Of a DNA stretch of 64,000 nucleotides, positions 12,040-24,560 are shown piece by piece. A model generated the notes under the pieces. The model searched no databases. It was not told the DNA's origin and saw only the letters and a list, made by a program, of their open reading frames with translations. The DNA is from Maea johnstoni. Taxonomy: Eukaryota > Annelida > Polychaeta > Spionida > Magelonidae. Position numbers and translations under genes: made by a program. Where the stretch lies: the NCBI GenBank assembly GCA_963942565.1, contig OZ012700.1, forward strand, positions 5,046,611 through 5,110,610. Direction: 5' to 3'. Each line of letters starts with the position of its first letter. The stretch's first letter is position 1.

Positions 12040-12266
12040 ACTCATGTACTAAATGCTCGGAAACACCGGGCATTTTACACCACTGCGGGCCAAATTGTCA
12101 TCCGGGTGCCTGACCATTCATACCAACGCACACGTAAGACATCTCAGCTAAACCGTTCCTAGGTGTCAGGAATATGCCTTATGTTCACCGCTGGGAATTA
12201 TTGCTCCTGCAATTACTCTACAAATTGCTCTCAAACGACTGGTCGAATTGTGCAGGAATTGGATAT
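12040..12266. mobile_element. Short inverted-repeat MITE, old copy in left arm
   Basis: This is a diverged relative of the elements at 14500-14759, 56321-56586 and 57444-57707. Shared parts are the end ..GTCGAATTGTGCAGGAATT.., the GCCCGG core and the TTTAGTAC-like other end. The same copy is present in the right arm at 17865-18105, so it was there before the palindrome formed. Confidence 0.6.
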
Positions 12267-12300
12267 CATTACTGCATTTATTCATCTCATACGCAGTTAC

Positions 12301-12725
12301 TCACGTTGATTTAAGACGGAGAGGAAGGCTGCTTCCTATTCCTTCGATATATCGTAAGAGACCTGCATATCTTTCTTCAAAGTTCCTCGAAGGAACTTTT
12401 AAAAGGGCAACAGACATTAACCTATCCACGAAGTACTGTAACACACAATAGTCAAATACTTCAAGAAACGCTGCACTATCCAACAGCCTGGTGGGTATGT
12501 CTTTACAGGTAGCTGCCAAGCTCGCACACAAATTCTCTCGGTAGAATTCCACGTATTTCACCACTACATCCCGTACTTCCCTATGAGGTGCTGGGTTGAG
12601 GCAAATGGTATGAGCGAGAAACATGCACACGTCACGTTGCGGCAAATTGATCTGGCAGAATTCCCAGTCGAAGAGGCACAATCTCTCTTCCCCCTCCCTT
12701 GGTCTCTTCCGAAAAAACAAATTAC
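12301..12725 (-). CDS. Kinase gene B, exon 2
   Basis: Minus-strand exon 2 of gene B, starting after the acceptor tttcag at 12726-12731 and ending KST-TGA at 12301. It supplies the Asn of the split HGDINCGN motif and then LCLFDWEF (Mg-binding Asp) and [12 protein letters not shown]-terminal helical region of about 110 residues follows. Length is 425 nt, nine less than in the A/D/E/F group. The gene-C counterpart differs at only two residues. The reading frame is intact. Confidence 0.85.
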
Positions 12726-12882
12726 CTGAAACGAAAATGGATGTTGAGATAATGGAAAACGATTTGCATGACCTTTGTTCTATAATGCGAAGACTTTTGA
12801 ATACGAACAACTCATTTTTTGAGGAGGGGAGATGGATGGTAGGGGACCCACTGACAGAATAAAAGAGAAAAAAAGAATCTGA

Positions 12883-13062
<180 letters not shown>

Positions 13063-13100
13063 AATTATATACTTAGAGTGCGACTAATAAGCAGTCTTAC

Positions 13101-13962
13101 CACAGTTGATATCACCATGCACTAAGGTGAATGGACCTTTTTCTAGCTTCTTAGTGATTTCCTCGACATTCTCAAGGTATGTCCTGATGATAGCTATCCT
13201 GTTAGGAGTGAGATATTTCACACCAAGTGGTACGCCTTGATTTAGCTCCAACTTTCGCCAGGCCAAACGCAGGGAAGAGGGGTGAGCCTCCTGCCCGTTT
13301 GCAAGACACTCGCTCAGACGGCCTAGATCCAGGTATGTTCCAAGATAGCCTGCATGGAGTTTTGCGAGACTTTTCAGAACGGAATGACAAGATTCCTCAT
13401 CCCACACATTGAAGTTTGAATCCTCATTAAAATGAGTGACGTCTTCGGGAAGATACAATTGGTTAATCGACATGAATACGTCCCTGTCAGGATCTATGAC
13501 AGTAAGGTACACTTTAGGCAGCAATGGTTTTAATATTGGATCATCCATCGCCCTCTCGGACATGAGAATCTCGCGTAGGTGGCAAAGTTGCAATCCGGCG
13601 TCCGTGCTCCTAATGTCCGTCCAAAGTGCCACGAAGTCATCGGGAAGGTGCGATTTCATGTCTACAAAGGCCACGAAACTTTCCTCTCCCAATCGACGCG
13701 CCTGCAACGCCACCTTTAGGGAAACCAACGAACCATCCTCTCGTGACCCCTTGAGGGCGAAGCAATGCATCCCAGTGATCCTGCCCTCGTCTCCTTTATT
13801 GTCAAATAATGCAGAGTGGAAGTTAGACCCTGAATAGTAAGGTATCTGCTTCCATGACAGAAGTTTAATGTTTTCTTTAGCAGCAACCTTTTGGAACAAC
13901 TCATCTGTCAGATCAGACTGCCTGAATCCAATGATGGTACGTTTAGTATTTCGCTCAGCCAT
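13101..13962 (-). CDS. Kinase gene B, exon 1 (APH/CHK EcKL-like kinase)
   Basis: Exon 1 of an intact two-exon gene of about 428 residues. The product is predicted to be a cytosolic ATP-dependent small-molecule kinase of the APH/CHK superfamily; there is no signal peptide or membrane segment. I start it at the ATG at 13962 ([13 protein letters not shown]), which aligns with MADS of the other paralogues; the upstream in-frame codon at 13974 is TTG. Features in order: [11 protein letters not shown] near residue 80-90 (nucleotide-site Lys), CHLREIL helix near 130 (candidate for the conserved Glu), [14 protein letters not shown] hinge region, LAKLHAGYLG helix near 205, and HGDINC at the exon end. 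The donor is TGTG|gtaaga, phase 1. It is divergent from gene C across a 2-kb spacer and convergent to A. The substrate is not inferable. EcKL members in arthropods phosphorylate ecdysteroids or detoxification products, which does not transfer automatically. Confidence 0.85.
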
Positions 13963-14278
<316 letters not shown>

Positions 14279-14280
14279 AT

Positions 14281-14482
14281 AATGCTGATCATTTTTACAG
14301 TACCTTTTCAACATTATCACTAACTGTTCCTATATAGATTTCTACTGACACATATTATTTTAACCTCAACTTGATGTCTAATAATATTGGAACATTTTAA
14401 TTCCATTTGCGTGTGTATATTGCATTCTTTGTCCCTATCATTATGTAATTAATTAAATATGTATTTGACACTAAGCATTTTA
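14281..14482 (-). repeat. Displaced copy of the kinase 3' flank inside the spacer
   Basis: This 200-bp piece matches 20530-20737, 27725-27910 and 40800-40990 in the same orientation. At those loci it lies about 1-1.5 kb downstream of D, E and F. Here it is upstream of gene B with no kinase exon next to it. It is probably a remnant of another duplication unit caught in the spacer. Confidence 0.75.
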
Positions 14483-14499
14483 TGTGATAACCGAGCAAA

Positions 14500-14759
14500 T
14501 ACAGTACCGACCTTCATTTCTGCACCATTCGACCGGACGTCGTGCCTGGTTGTACAAACACCCATGGATAACGTCAAAAAATAAGCCAAGTACATGAATG
14601 ATCCACGTAACTTGCGAATCAAAGCTACGTTTAGTTGTGAGGCCAGGTACCTGTGATTCCATCCATGCCCAGAGAACGAGGTGGCAATCGGGCGTGCGGC
14701 AGTGTATCATGCCCGGGCTGTTCAAGCATTCACTGCAGGAATTGAATATCGGCACTGTA
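14500..14759. mobile_element. MITE with TACAGT..ACTGTA ends (copy 2)
   Basis: A 260-bp element without coding capacity. Its ends are imperfect inverted repeats of about 26 bp (TACAGTACCGAC / TACAGTGCCGAT). The core has CCATCCATGCCCAG and GCCCGGGCTG. It matches 57444-57707 in the same orientation and 56321-56586 inverted. The flanking TA would fit a Tc1/mariner-type target, but this is inference. Confidence 0.75.
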
Positions 14760-15258
14760 GAGTAAAAAGTGATATACCGCCGAGAATAAATTGTTAAACC
14801 TATCAGAAACAGCAACCTTCAATTAATTATATTTCCGCATATGATTTGCTTTAATATTAAGTTATCTTCTTATTTTGTCCAGACAAGGTGCTTCGACTCA
14901 TTGTGGGTAAATGTTTGCATAAAGGTCATTCCAAGACGACCACAAGCCTAGGGCAGATCCATGATATCTGAGGGTTGTTCGTTTTAATTGAAAGTCAAAT
15001 CTATCTCAATAGTTTTAAGCAAAACGTATGGAAATCGACAAATCGTATCGTGATATTGGATAATTTTGTAATTTAGTAGAGTCGACAAACAATTGCAATA
15101 CCATTTAATGGAAGACGTCGAAAACAATGGAGCAAAAATGGAGCATAGAGAGCTCTCCAGTCTAGCTATTTTAGGTTTCCGTTCTTCTACTCCGTATGAG
15201 AAAATTACTGCGATGATTTTGCACATTTTGTACACTATGTTCTCATCAATATATTTAC

Positions 15259-15467
15259 TTAACCCTTTTGATGCTTGATGCTAGTGGGTAATTAGTCCTA
15301 TACAAAATGATGCAGCAAAGCTGAAAACAACTGAAACCCTGGCATATGGGTACTCATCTGCGAGTACTCCGAGCTATCCAATGAATACCAACATGACAAG
15401 ATGTTTTTCACAAATCTTTCCATCCTTGTGCTTTGGACAAAAGTAACCGTAGCATTGGAAGGGTTAA
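15259..15467 (+). mobile_element. piggyBac-like MITE (TTAA-flanked), copy 1
   Basis: A 209-bp non-coding element bounded by TTAA. It has ends TTAACCCTTTTGATGCTT and, reading inward from the other side, TTAACCCTTCCAATGCTA. Internal landmarks are TGGGTACTCATCTG, AACATGACA and CCTTGTGCTTTGG. Four more copies lie in this window. TTAA targets and CCC-starting ends are typical of piggyBac. Confidence 0.85.
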
Positions 15468-15702
15468 AGCAGTGCGTAATCTTCTGTGCAGTATGTTACG
15501 AGTTATTGCGACCTCAAAAGTCGCTCAAGTGTAGGGCATGTATAAAATAATTTGAGGTCAGCGAAAAAGTAGGTCACAAGGTGCCAACAACTGGCAACTT
15601 GCTTATTTCCTTTGACGCCCATTTTCATTGATTAATGAACTCCGATAACGTGCTCATTGCATTGCCGTACAGGCGGGGGCACTTTAACATACACTCACTA
15701 TC

Positions 15703-15876
<174 letters not shown>

Positions 15877-16032
15877 TATCCTCCACTGTGTTTTTTCCTC
15901 CTGGACATTTAAAGTTGCGTAGAGGACACCCAACCCACCCCTTCCCTCCTCCTATCCTCTCTGTGGAACTTTGAACGAGCGCGTGGGTCAATTCTTGATA
16001 AGTGCCCCCCTCCCCAGGTTCGTTTTGATAGC

Positions 16033-16135
16033 AGAAAAAGAGTTAAGCAGTGAAACACATTGATCGGAAGCTTTACACGTTGACATCTTTGCAGCAATAT
16101 TTAAAACTAGGTCAATATATCTTTTGGGATTGAAC
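16033..16135 (+). promoter_or_regulatory. Conserved proximal 5' flank of gene C
   Basis: Mirror of 13963-14058 upstream of B, diverged at a few positions. It holds the 5' UTR or core promoter shared by the pair; no individual site can be assigned. Confidence 0.5.
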
Positions 16136-16997
16136 ATGGCTGAGCGAAATACTAAACGTACCATCATTGGATTCAGGCAGTCTGATCTGACAGATGAGTT
16201 GTTCCAGAAAGTTGCTGCTAAAGAAAATCTTAAACTTCTTTCGTGGGAGCAGATACCTTACTATTCAGGGTCTAACTTCCACTCTGCATTATTTGACAAT
16301 AAAGGAGACGAGGGCAGGATCACTGAGATGCATTGCTTCGCTCTCAAGGGGTCACGAGAGGATGGTTCGTTGGTTTCCCTAAAGGTGGCGTTGCAGGCGC
16401 GTCGATTGGGAGAGGAAAGTTTCGTGGCCTTTGTAGACATGATATCACACCTTCCCGATGACTTCGTGGCACTTTGGACGGACATTTGGAGAACAGACCG
16501 CGGATTGCAACTTTGCCACCTACGCGAGATTCTCGTGTCCGAGAGGGCGATGGATGATCCAATATTAAAACCATTGCTGCCTAAAGTGTACCTTACTGTC
16601 ATAGATCCTGTCAGGGACGTATTCATGTCCATTAACCAATTGTATCTTCCCGAAGACGTCACTCATTTTAATGAGGATTCAAATTTTAATGTGTGGGATG
16701 AGGAATATTGTCATTCCGTTCTGAAAAGTCTCGCAAAACTCCATGCAGGACATCTTGGAACATACCTGGATCTAGGCCGTCTGAGCGAGTGTCTTGCAAA
16801 CGGGCAGGAGGCTCACCCCTCTTCCCTGCGTTTGGCCTGGCGAAAGTTGGAGCTAAATCAAGGCGTACCACTTGGTGTGAAATATCTCACTCCTAACAGG
16901 ATAGCTATCATCAGGACATACCTTGAGAATGTCGAGGAAATCACCAAAAAGCTACAAAAAGGTCCATTCACCTTAGTGCATGGTGATATTAACTGTG
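16136..16997 (+). CDS. Kinase gene C, exon 1 (APH/CHK EcKL-like kinase)
   Basis: This is the mirror partner of gene B and appears intact. The start is the ATG at 16136 (MAERNTKRT); the upstream in-frame TTG at 16124 is not needed. Motifs are as in [29 protein letters not shown], then HGDINC split by the donor TGTG|gtaaga at 16997/16998, phase 1. Twelve residues of 287 differ from B, including G/E in RITGMHC, SY in the EES/EEY segment and several in the [16 protein letters not shown] segment. The catalytic motifs are unchanged, which suggests both copies are maintained or only recently separated. The gene is divergent from B and convergent with D. Confidence 0.86.
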
Positions 16998-17017
16998 GTA
17001 AGATTTCTATTTAATCG

Positions 17018-17242
<225 letters not shown>

Positions 17243-17414
17243 GTCAGACTTTTATTTTTTCGCATTTATTCTGTCAGTGGCACCCCGGGCTACCCTACAT
17301 CCCCCCTCCTCAAAACAATAAGTTGTTCGTATTTAAAAGAGTTCGTATCATAGGACAAAGGTTAAAGGTCGTGCAAACCGTATTTCATCATTTCAATATC
17401 CATTTCCGTTTCAG

Positions 17415-17839
17415 GTAATTTGTTTTTTCGGAAAAGACCAACGGAGGGGGAAGAGAGATTGTGCCTCTTCGACTGGGAATTCTGCCAGATCAATTTGCCG
17501 CAACGTGACGTGTGCATGTTTCTCGCGCATACCATTTGCCTCAACCCAGCACCTCACAGGGAAGTACGGGATGTAGTGGTGAAATACGTGGAATTCTACC
17601 GAGAGAATTTATGTGCGAGCTTGGCAGCTACCTGTAAAGACATACCCACCAGGCTGTTGGATAGTGCAGCGTTTCTTGAAGTATTTGACTATTGTGTGTT
17701 ACAGTACTTCGTGGATAGGTTAATGGCTGTGGCCCTTTTAAAAGTTCCTTCGAGGAACTTCGAAGAAAGATATGCAGGTCTCTTGCGATATATCGAAGGA
17801 ATAGGAAGCAGCCTTCCTCTCCGTCTTAAATCAACGTGA
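17415..17839 (+). CDS. Kinase gene C, exon 2
   Basis: The exon begins after gtttcag and reads GNLFFRKRP, completing HGDINCGN with exon 1. LCLFDWEF and [10 protein letters not shown] follow and the frame ends KST-TGA. Only two residues differ from gene B (P-R/T-E and M-S/A-V). The total coding length is 862+425 nt, giving 428 residues. Confidence 0.86.
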
Positions 17840-17864
17840 GTAACTGCGTATGAGATGAATACAT

Positions 17865-18105
17865 GCAGTAAAGATATTTAATTCCGGCACAATTCGACCG
17901 GTCGTTTGAGAGCAATTTGTAGAGTAGATACCGGAGCAATAATTCCCAGCGTTGAACACAAGGCATATTCCTGACATCTTTCAAAGGTTTAGCTGTGACG
18001 TCGTGCGTGTGCGTTCGTATGAATGGTCAGGCATCCGGACGACCATTTGGCTTGCAGTGGTGTAAAATGCCCGGTGTTTCCGAGCATTTAGTACATGAGT
18101 TATAG
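17865..18105. mobile_element. Short inverted-repeat MITE, old copy in right arm
   Basis: Arm partner of 12040-12266. It has the ends TTTAATTCCGGCACAATTCG and GCATTTAGTAC, and the GCCCGG core of the family at 14500-14759. Confidence 0.6.
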
Positions 18106-21005
18106 GTCTTTACTCTAGATAGATATCGGCGAGTGATGAGTCGTGCAAAAGAGCACGACAACACGAAACATGGTCTTGATTAAAGTTCATATTGATTAAC
18201 TGTGATAACTATACTACTGACGCCCCTTGGCATGCTTATGTAACGGTGACACGTAATTGCCTTAGAGTTTAAAGGAACCAATAGATAATGATGCAAATAT
18301 ATAAAGTGGTCCTCTGTGCACTTGTATGAAAGGCTAAAAGTTTCAATCGGTCCCATACATAGGAATTTTGTGGAATTTTATTTTTGTCACATCAATCAGT
18401 GGAGGAAGCCGGAGTACCCGGCAAAAACAACCGCCTAACCGCACACATATAGGAAATACCAATGTATTTTTGACAAGACAAGTAGATAAGATGACAATTT
18501 AAATCAATAATACATACATTTGTTTTATATTGAAAACTATGTAATTATTGTAAATGTAAGACTAAGTAAAAGTTAATACGAATGCAACGTTGATAGGATC
18601 CTACAGTTAACAATTCACGTCTGTGTTAAGGATTACTACTAACTTTCCTCATTAGTCGAATTACTATCTAATGTTGCAATATATTTACTAGTTATAAATG
18701 TATATAGATTTACTGAAGACATAATAAGCGCATGTTTTTCCTGCATAATTCCTTCCATTCAGGCCTTTTTTGTTCCAGTTTATTTTATTTGTGTACCTTT
18801 ATTTTTCGATTTCTTTATTGTTCGAAACTGCACTCAATTATCATATCATTCTCGTTATGATGTAGAATGTGCTTTGTTGCTTTTTAGAGTAGTGTGTAGA
18901 TAAATACATTTGTACACTTTTGGAAGTGTCCGAACAACTTCATACGGTATTACCAAGGAATTGTTATATTTGATCCCAATCCTATGGAATGATCGTTGTA
19001 TCTTTGGTGTTAAAATGAATAAATGTGAAACAAGTTGTCATTAAAAGCCACTTTATTTCACCCTTAAGAAGGAAGCATCCACCACATGTGTATGTACATA
19101 ATTTGGATGATATAACAACGATGAATATGTCTGTGAAAGTATAGTGTATACATTGTATGCGTTCTATGTCAAACCTTTTGAGCAAATTGGATTCGATAGA
19201 ACAGAACTTTTATAGATGTATCTGCAGTTGTTTCCACATTTTAGCATTATCAATGCGGAATAGAACAACTGCAGAGGTTAATGCATCTGCATAGCGTTAT
19301 GTACTATACATGCATATTAAATCATTTCTATCAAACATGTAGTAAAATATTTCTTCTACCTTACACCCTTCACAAAAATAAAAAATAAATGAAACATTGA
19401 TTATACTTGAACGATCTGTTTTCGTGACTAGCCTCTTGTTAATGGATAGATAAACTAAAGGACATGAATCATCAACAATCCTCAAGGCATTGGCAACCAA
19501 GACAAAACCAGGACGTTAAAACATGGATGATGTTGATTTAGTAATTCATCATATAGTGTAGAATATATGTGTAATCATCGCCCTTCTCAACCCCTATGAA
19601 CATATACTTTATATATTCGATATTGATTAAAGGTATATAAAAGATATATGAAATATAGAGGATACCTAAGATCTCAAATTCAAAGTTAGTATAGTAGCTT
19701 GATACATTTCCGCTAATTGAAAACGCAACTGGTGAGAAATTCATACTAGTAAATGTTGATCGAAAGTGTAATTACATCTTGTCTCAGGCACTCATTTATT
19801 TGTTCATTGTTAACACAGTATACTATTTAAATCAGCGCATGACAATTAAAGAATGACAAAGCATGAAAGGTACATTAGGTTGGGAACAGAATTTAATGTC
19901 AGTTGTATTTTCGTAGACAATATATTCACTCTTTAAATGACGTCAGTCATTACACTCATCACTGCTTGGCCGATATAAACCAATGGAGTGGCTCCATTCA
20001 TCTCATGTGATTTCCAGACAATACAAAAAATCTACATATGATATGGCGCAACTGTCCTGTCAGTAACAGTAGCAGCTCAATATGACCTTAAAAGCCATCA
20101 GTCGTGTGACTATTACTTATATCGCCATGGGGTTATATAAGGTCAATATGGCTTTAAGGCCACCCTGAAATGGGCAAGATCAAACAGCCCAGGGCAGCAA
20201 TTGAACTTTGGCAGTTGTGTATAGAGAATTCAATACAATATGACACTTGACAGTGACAGGCTGAAAATAAAGATCATCTATCTTCACCAACAAATTATAA
20301 CATCTTTGAACTATCAACACTTGTGATGTTTATTTTTTACGTATATATCTTGATAATAGAACTGAAAACAGTCTGGGCTGGGAATGCTTAGCATCGATGA
20401 AGAGGCCTTAGATTTTGTAATTACTCAATTGCATCATAGACAAGATATACATAATCAACATTAACTGCAGTACAGCAAATACAAGTAATATGTATCGATT
20501 TCTACGTGGCATATATTCCTCAGCCCATTACAATGCTGACCATTTTCCCACTATCTTTTCAACACTGTCAGTTACTGTTCTATGTAGGTTTCTACTGACA
20601 TATATCATTTTAGCCTCAACTTGATGTCTAGTAATGTTGGAACATTTTGATTTCATGTGCGTGTGTATATTTCACTCTTTGTTACTTACTATCATTATGT
20701 AATTAACTAAATATATATTTGACACTAAGCATTTTACAAGTTAAAAAGGGTTTATTTAGCCAATTGAAATCTGAAGAGTATTGTTCTCCTTTAGCAAATG
20801 AAATAGACATAGATTTGAGGAAATTGAAAGGAATTACAAATGATATATAAAAGTTTAATCAACTTGCCATATTCACGTATTTCTCTTTTTACTTTATACT
20901 TTCATGGTATTTAATTCATCGCATATATGCCAGTAAAATAGGAACCTGCTTATATACATCATGAGTTCATGACACATTATCTGTACAAGATTCCATGGTA
21001 TGAAT
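18106..21005. repeat. Right-arm intergenic region between genes C and D
   Basis: No gene. It is the inverted counterpart of 8892-12040. It includes the shared SINE fragment at about 18365-18445. It also has the 3'-flank block 20220-20740, whose relatives lie downstream of E (26690-27900) and F (40190-40990) and at 14281-14482. All open frames here are short and broken relative to their mirror copies. Confidence 0.75.
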
Positions 21006-21007
21006 AT

Positions 21008-21299
21008 TATACAAATATGGCACTTGGGTGAGTGCAATATCAATTTTTATTGCACACAGAAAAATGATATTGCACGAGGCGCTTGAGCCGAGTGCAATAT
21101 CATTTTTCAGAGTGCAATAAAAATTGATATTGACACGAAACCAAAGTGCCATATTTGTTTTATTATATGCCTACTGCTCATTCAAATAAAATACTTAACG
21201 AATCTAAAGAATTATGCACCCCAATATCAATTTTGTAAGGTGGTCATGTGACCATGATCTGACCAATCACAGCAGAGAATGAGCAGTAGGCATATAATA
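21008..21299. mobile_element. Foldback (hairpin) element, copy 1
   Basis: The first 165 bp fold back on themselves. Arms start ACAAATATGGCACTT and end AAGTGCCATATTTGT, with the loop GAGGCGCTTGAGCCGAG near 21076-21093. A tail follows with GACCAATCACAGCAGAG. It ends in an inverted copy of a sequence just after the hairpin (GCCTACTGCTCATTC ... GAATGAGCAGTAGGC). The left arm of the palindrome and the E and F flanks have an uninterrupted sequence here (..TATGAAT-TATGATGAT..), so it is a true insertion. Confidence 0.8.
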
Positions 21300-21898
21300 A
21301 AAGATGATACTGAGTGAACCAACAGTACAATTTAAAAAATGTTTTACAGAGAATTAAAAAAAAAATTCAATAATTGTTCTCTTTGTTCCCTAAAAATATG
21401 TTTTTTCCATATGTATTGGTCCTCTCAAATTTGTTCTAACCATCTTTTCAGTGCATTCCATATCTTTTAATACATTGGTATAAAGGTTGGCAGATTAGTT
21501 CTAGTTCCTTTATATTCTAGTGCCGTGATCCCTAGTGAGGTTTTACCTATAAGGCCAAACATACTTGATCGCATACTGTCGTAGTTCCTTTATATTCTAG
21601 TGCCGTGATCACTAGTGAGGTTTTACATAAAAGGCCAAACATACTTGATCGCATACTGTTGTTAACGCATGATGGTGTTGTTGCTGTCGTTGTTTTCCTA
21701 ATATTCTTGTTGCATACTCCTTTTTAAATACTCTGGCACTGTAATCAATTACTAGCCCCATCTTAGAAATGGCAATTGGTCAGTGGTGATGTCCAGGTAA
21801 TCGCTAACATTTGCCCTAGTAAATGTTCTAAAACAAAATCAAGCAATAAATGGGTTACTTTGCATTGGTCCATATCTCTTAATGGTCGATTCCTGTTT

Positions 21899-22332
21899 TT
21901 ATGATGTCATGTCATTCATAAAGGATAGCTGGTCAATAACACTTTCCATGTACCGCAAAAACCTCTCGGTGATTAAAAACGTAGCATGGGGGATCATTTT
22001 TTCTGGTAAATATGTTAATACCACAACTCTCTCTAAGAACACCCCCAAAAGACAATAATGCAATAACTCGAAACACTTCTTCCCATCTAAATATACACCT
22101 GGGACAGGTCTGTTCTTGCTCCTCAAATTTTCGCATAATTTTTCATGATAATAAGCGCAATAGTCCATAATTCTGCTCTGAACTTCCTCTAGGGGGTCTG
22201 TACTCATACAAACTGTTGAGCCTAAGAATAATCCCAAGTCTCGTTGAGGAACGTGAATTGACGAGAACTCCCAGTCGTAGAGGCACAGAAAGTCGCCATT
22301 GGGCGCAGGTTCCTTCCTGAGAAATAGATTTG
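21899..22332 (-). CDS. Kinase gene D, exon 2
   Basis: Minus-strand exon of 434 nt starting after tttttcag. The first residues ANLFLRKEP complete the HGDAIAAN motif. LCLYDWEF and PQRDLGLFLG follow, and the frame ends MTS at the TGA at 21899. It is close to gene A exon 2. The reading frame is intact. Confidence 0.85.
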
Positions 22333-22439
22333 CTGAAAAAACAAGTAGTTCACTAGATGAAAACAATCATTATTTTTCTTTTTTGAAAAAGCGTTGTTCT
22401 GTCAGTCAGTTCATTCATGCCACGAATGACATAGAAAGG

Positions 22440-22800
22440 TAATAATAATAATAATAATTGATATTTGATATAGCGCCCTTTCCACCTATAATGTTTAAAA
22501 GCGCTTTAGAGTCATTGGACAGTTGTCATGGTCCATATAGTCAATTAAACTCCTTTCGAAATAGCAATGTTTTCAGCTGTTTCTTGAAGTTTTGCACACT
22601 ATCAGCAGCCTTGATGTTGTCAGGGAGCTCATTCCAAAGGCGTGGTGCATAGGCACAGAATGCTCTGTCACCAAACCTTTTAAGATTAGTGAGTGGTATC
22701 TGTAATAAGTTCTTAGTGTTTGATCTTAGAGTCCTTGTATTGGCTTGTTTGACTAACAGTTCCCTCAAGTATAGAGGGGCACATCCTTGCAAAGATCAGT
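22440..22800 (-). mobile_element. 3' end of a CR1/L2-type LINE inside gene D intron
   Basis: Minus-strand reading gives the familiar LINE C-terminal tail: PLYLRELLVKQ, then FGDRAFCAYAPRLWNELP, then VQNFKKQLKTLLF. The 3' end is an (AAT)n run at 22441-22458, a common end for CR1/L2-like elements. It is severely 5'-truncated. The paralogous introns of A, E and F lack it, so it was inserted in D only. Confidence 0.82.
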
Positions 22801-23332
22801 ACAAATTCAAAATGCTTCAAGTTCTCTGATTTGCCGTTGACTCCAACCAAAGGTTTGCTCATTATGTGGTCAGTGAAGTGAGACCAGTCAATACAAGCAT
22901 GACTAGATGGGGTCGTACGTGGTTAGACATAGTAGTAGTACAGATTACCATGCTCTTAGCACAATGTAGTTATGGGCATGAGCAGATCTGAATTCAGATA
23001 AAAGTGGTCCCAAGATTATGGAATTTTGGTGCAGAAATACATATCTTATGAACAAAGGACGGATGGGTTATCATCTGAGGTCAAATATGTTAAACACATA
23101 GGCATACAACAATTATGGAGAGAATAATTGAATAAACCTTCAGGTGGTGATGTCAGGTACCTTCATTTTTCTTTTCGCAGCATTAACAATTAAAGTCACT
23201 ATGAGGGAAAGATTATTTTAAACATTGCCATTGTATAGGGATTTGTGTCGATGTTCATACCATATAGCCAATTGCAAAAAAGTATACATATCTGGGTATG
23301 GACATTACCGTCTGTTTTCAGTGGCCACTCAC

Positions 23333-24197
23333 CTGCTATGGCATCTCCGTGTATAAATGTATTTGGAAATTGGTCAAACCATCCTTGCAATTTCTCTAGG
23401 CGTGCCAGGTAGGAGTTTAGCATGCCTACCCTCTTGTCCGTGTAGTACTTTTCAACGTGCGGCAGAGACGTGATGTTTGCCAGACACAGTTTCACCAGTG
23501 GAAGAGCTTCCATGAAATCTCGGTTGTGTTCCCGCAGAATCTCATCTAGCGCCCCTAGCAACGTGTAGTTCTCTAAGAATTCCGCATGAAATCTCGCGAG
23601 ACCTTCTATGACCTTCAAGCACGAAATCCGATCCCACTTTTCGGGATCATCTGTTGCGCTAAAGTGCGTCGTTTCTTCGGGACAAATCAGGCGATTTATT
23701 GAAACATACACATCCTTTTCAGGAATAATTAGTGTGTGTAGGACTTCCGGAGTTAATGAAGCGAGAACTGGGTTTCTTTTAATTAGCTCTTGGACGAGAA
23801 TTTCGCGCTTATGACAATTCTCAATGCCAATATTTTTATCGATATATTTCTTAAACGCCTCATGAATGACATTCCCGTGTACGGCCATTAAAGCTGGTAT
23901 TATAGCCACTGTTTCACGATCCAATTTCTTTGACTGCAACGCCACTTTAAGGGAAACCTTTTCACCATTTTCCTGCTGACAAGTCAACTCGAATGACCTC
24001 ATTCCGGTTATTCTTTCATCTCCCTTGACATCATCAGTCCGAAGAATATCCGAGTGCAGACTCGTCCCTTTTGGTGAGGGTATTTCAATCCAATCTACCA
24101 ACTTTAAGTTATTATTCACTATGGCGTCCTGAAAAAGTTCAGTGGATATATCTGACCTCAGAAACCCCACGATCTCTGTTGAGACTGAATCCGCCAT
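23333..24197 (-). CDS. Kinase gene D, exon 1 (APH/CHK EcKL-like kinase)
   Basis: Exon 1 of an intact gene, 865 nt, with ATG at 24197 (MADSVSTEIVGF) and donor GCAG|gtgagt at 23333/23332, phase 1. Total protein is about 432 residues with no signal peptide or membrane helix. Features in order: SLKVALQSKKL near residue 80-90, the CHKREILVQEL helix near 130 (candidate conserved Glu), YVSINRLICPEETTHF, LARFHAEFL near 205 and FIHGDAIA at the end. Unlike its mirror partner A, the catalytic Asp and the frame are intact, so D is probably the working member of that pair. The intron (23332-22333) carries a LINE fragment. Confidence 0.86.
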
Positions 24198-24560
24198 TTC
24201 TGTGTGTCAAAAAACCTTACTTGACCTATTTTCTCCTCCATGGTCGAGTAACAATGATATTGGGCCAAGCGTAGGTAGTTGTTATGTTCTGCATGCCAGA
24301 ATAGGGTAAGAAAAAAGAAAATTAAAAACGTTATTCAAGGTTCAGGGTTTAGGCGATAAATTACGTATAACAAATAGTTGTTTATACATATACAGTGTTT
24401 ACATAGGTGTCCTGCACCACTTTCTAAGTTATTCTTTGCGGAAATGAAATCTAACACTCTCAACACATGATCGTGTTTTCATGTGCCCAAGGGAATCTTT
24501 GAAATGTGGTATAGTGAACTCAAGACCTGGGGAAAAAGGGAAATACAATAGACTCTATGA
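24198..24560 (-). repeat. Conserved 5' flank of gene D
   Basis: It is shared with F (43585-43980), E (30800-31250) and the orphan unit (35230-35760). It includes the GGAGGAGAAAATAGGTCAA block just before the ATG and the TTTATCGCC..GCGGAAATGAAAT stretch further out. It probably contains the promoter and 5' UTR. Confidence 0.6.

Noticed and set aside
13436-13837. Long frames antisense to exon 1 of B (and 16261-16662 antisense to C)
   Set aside because: They are shadow frames of the kinase exons, and their conservation follows from the kinase coding constraint.
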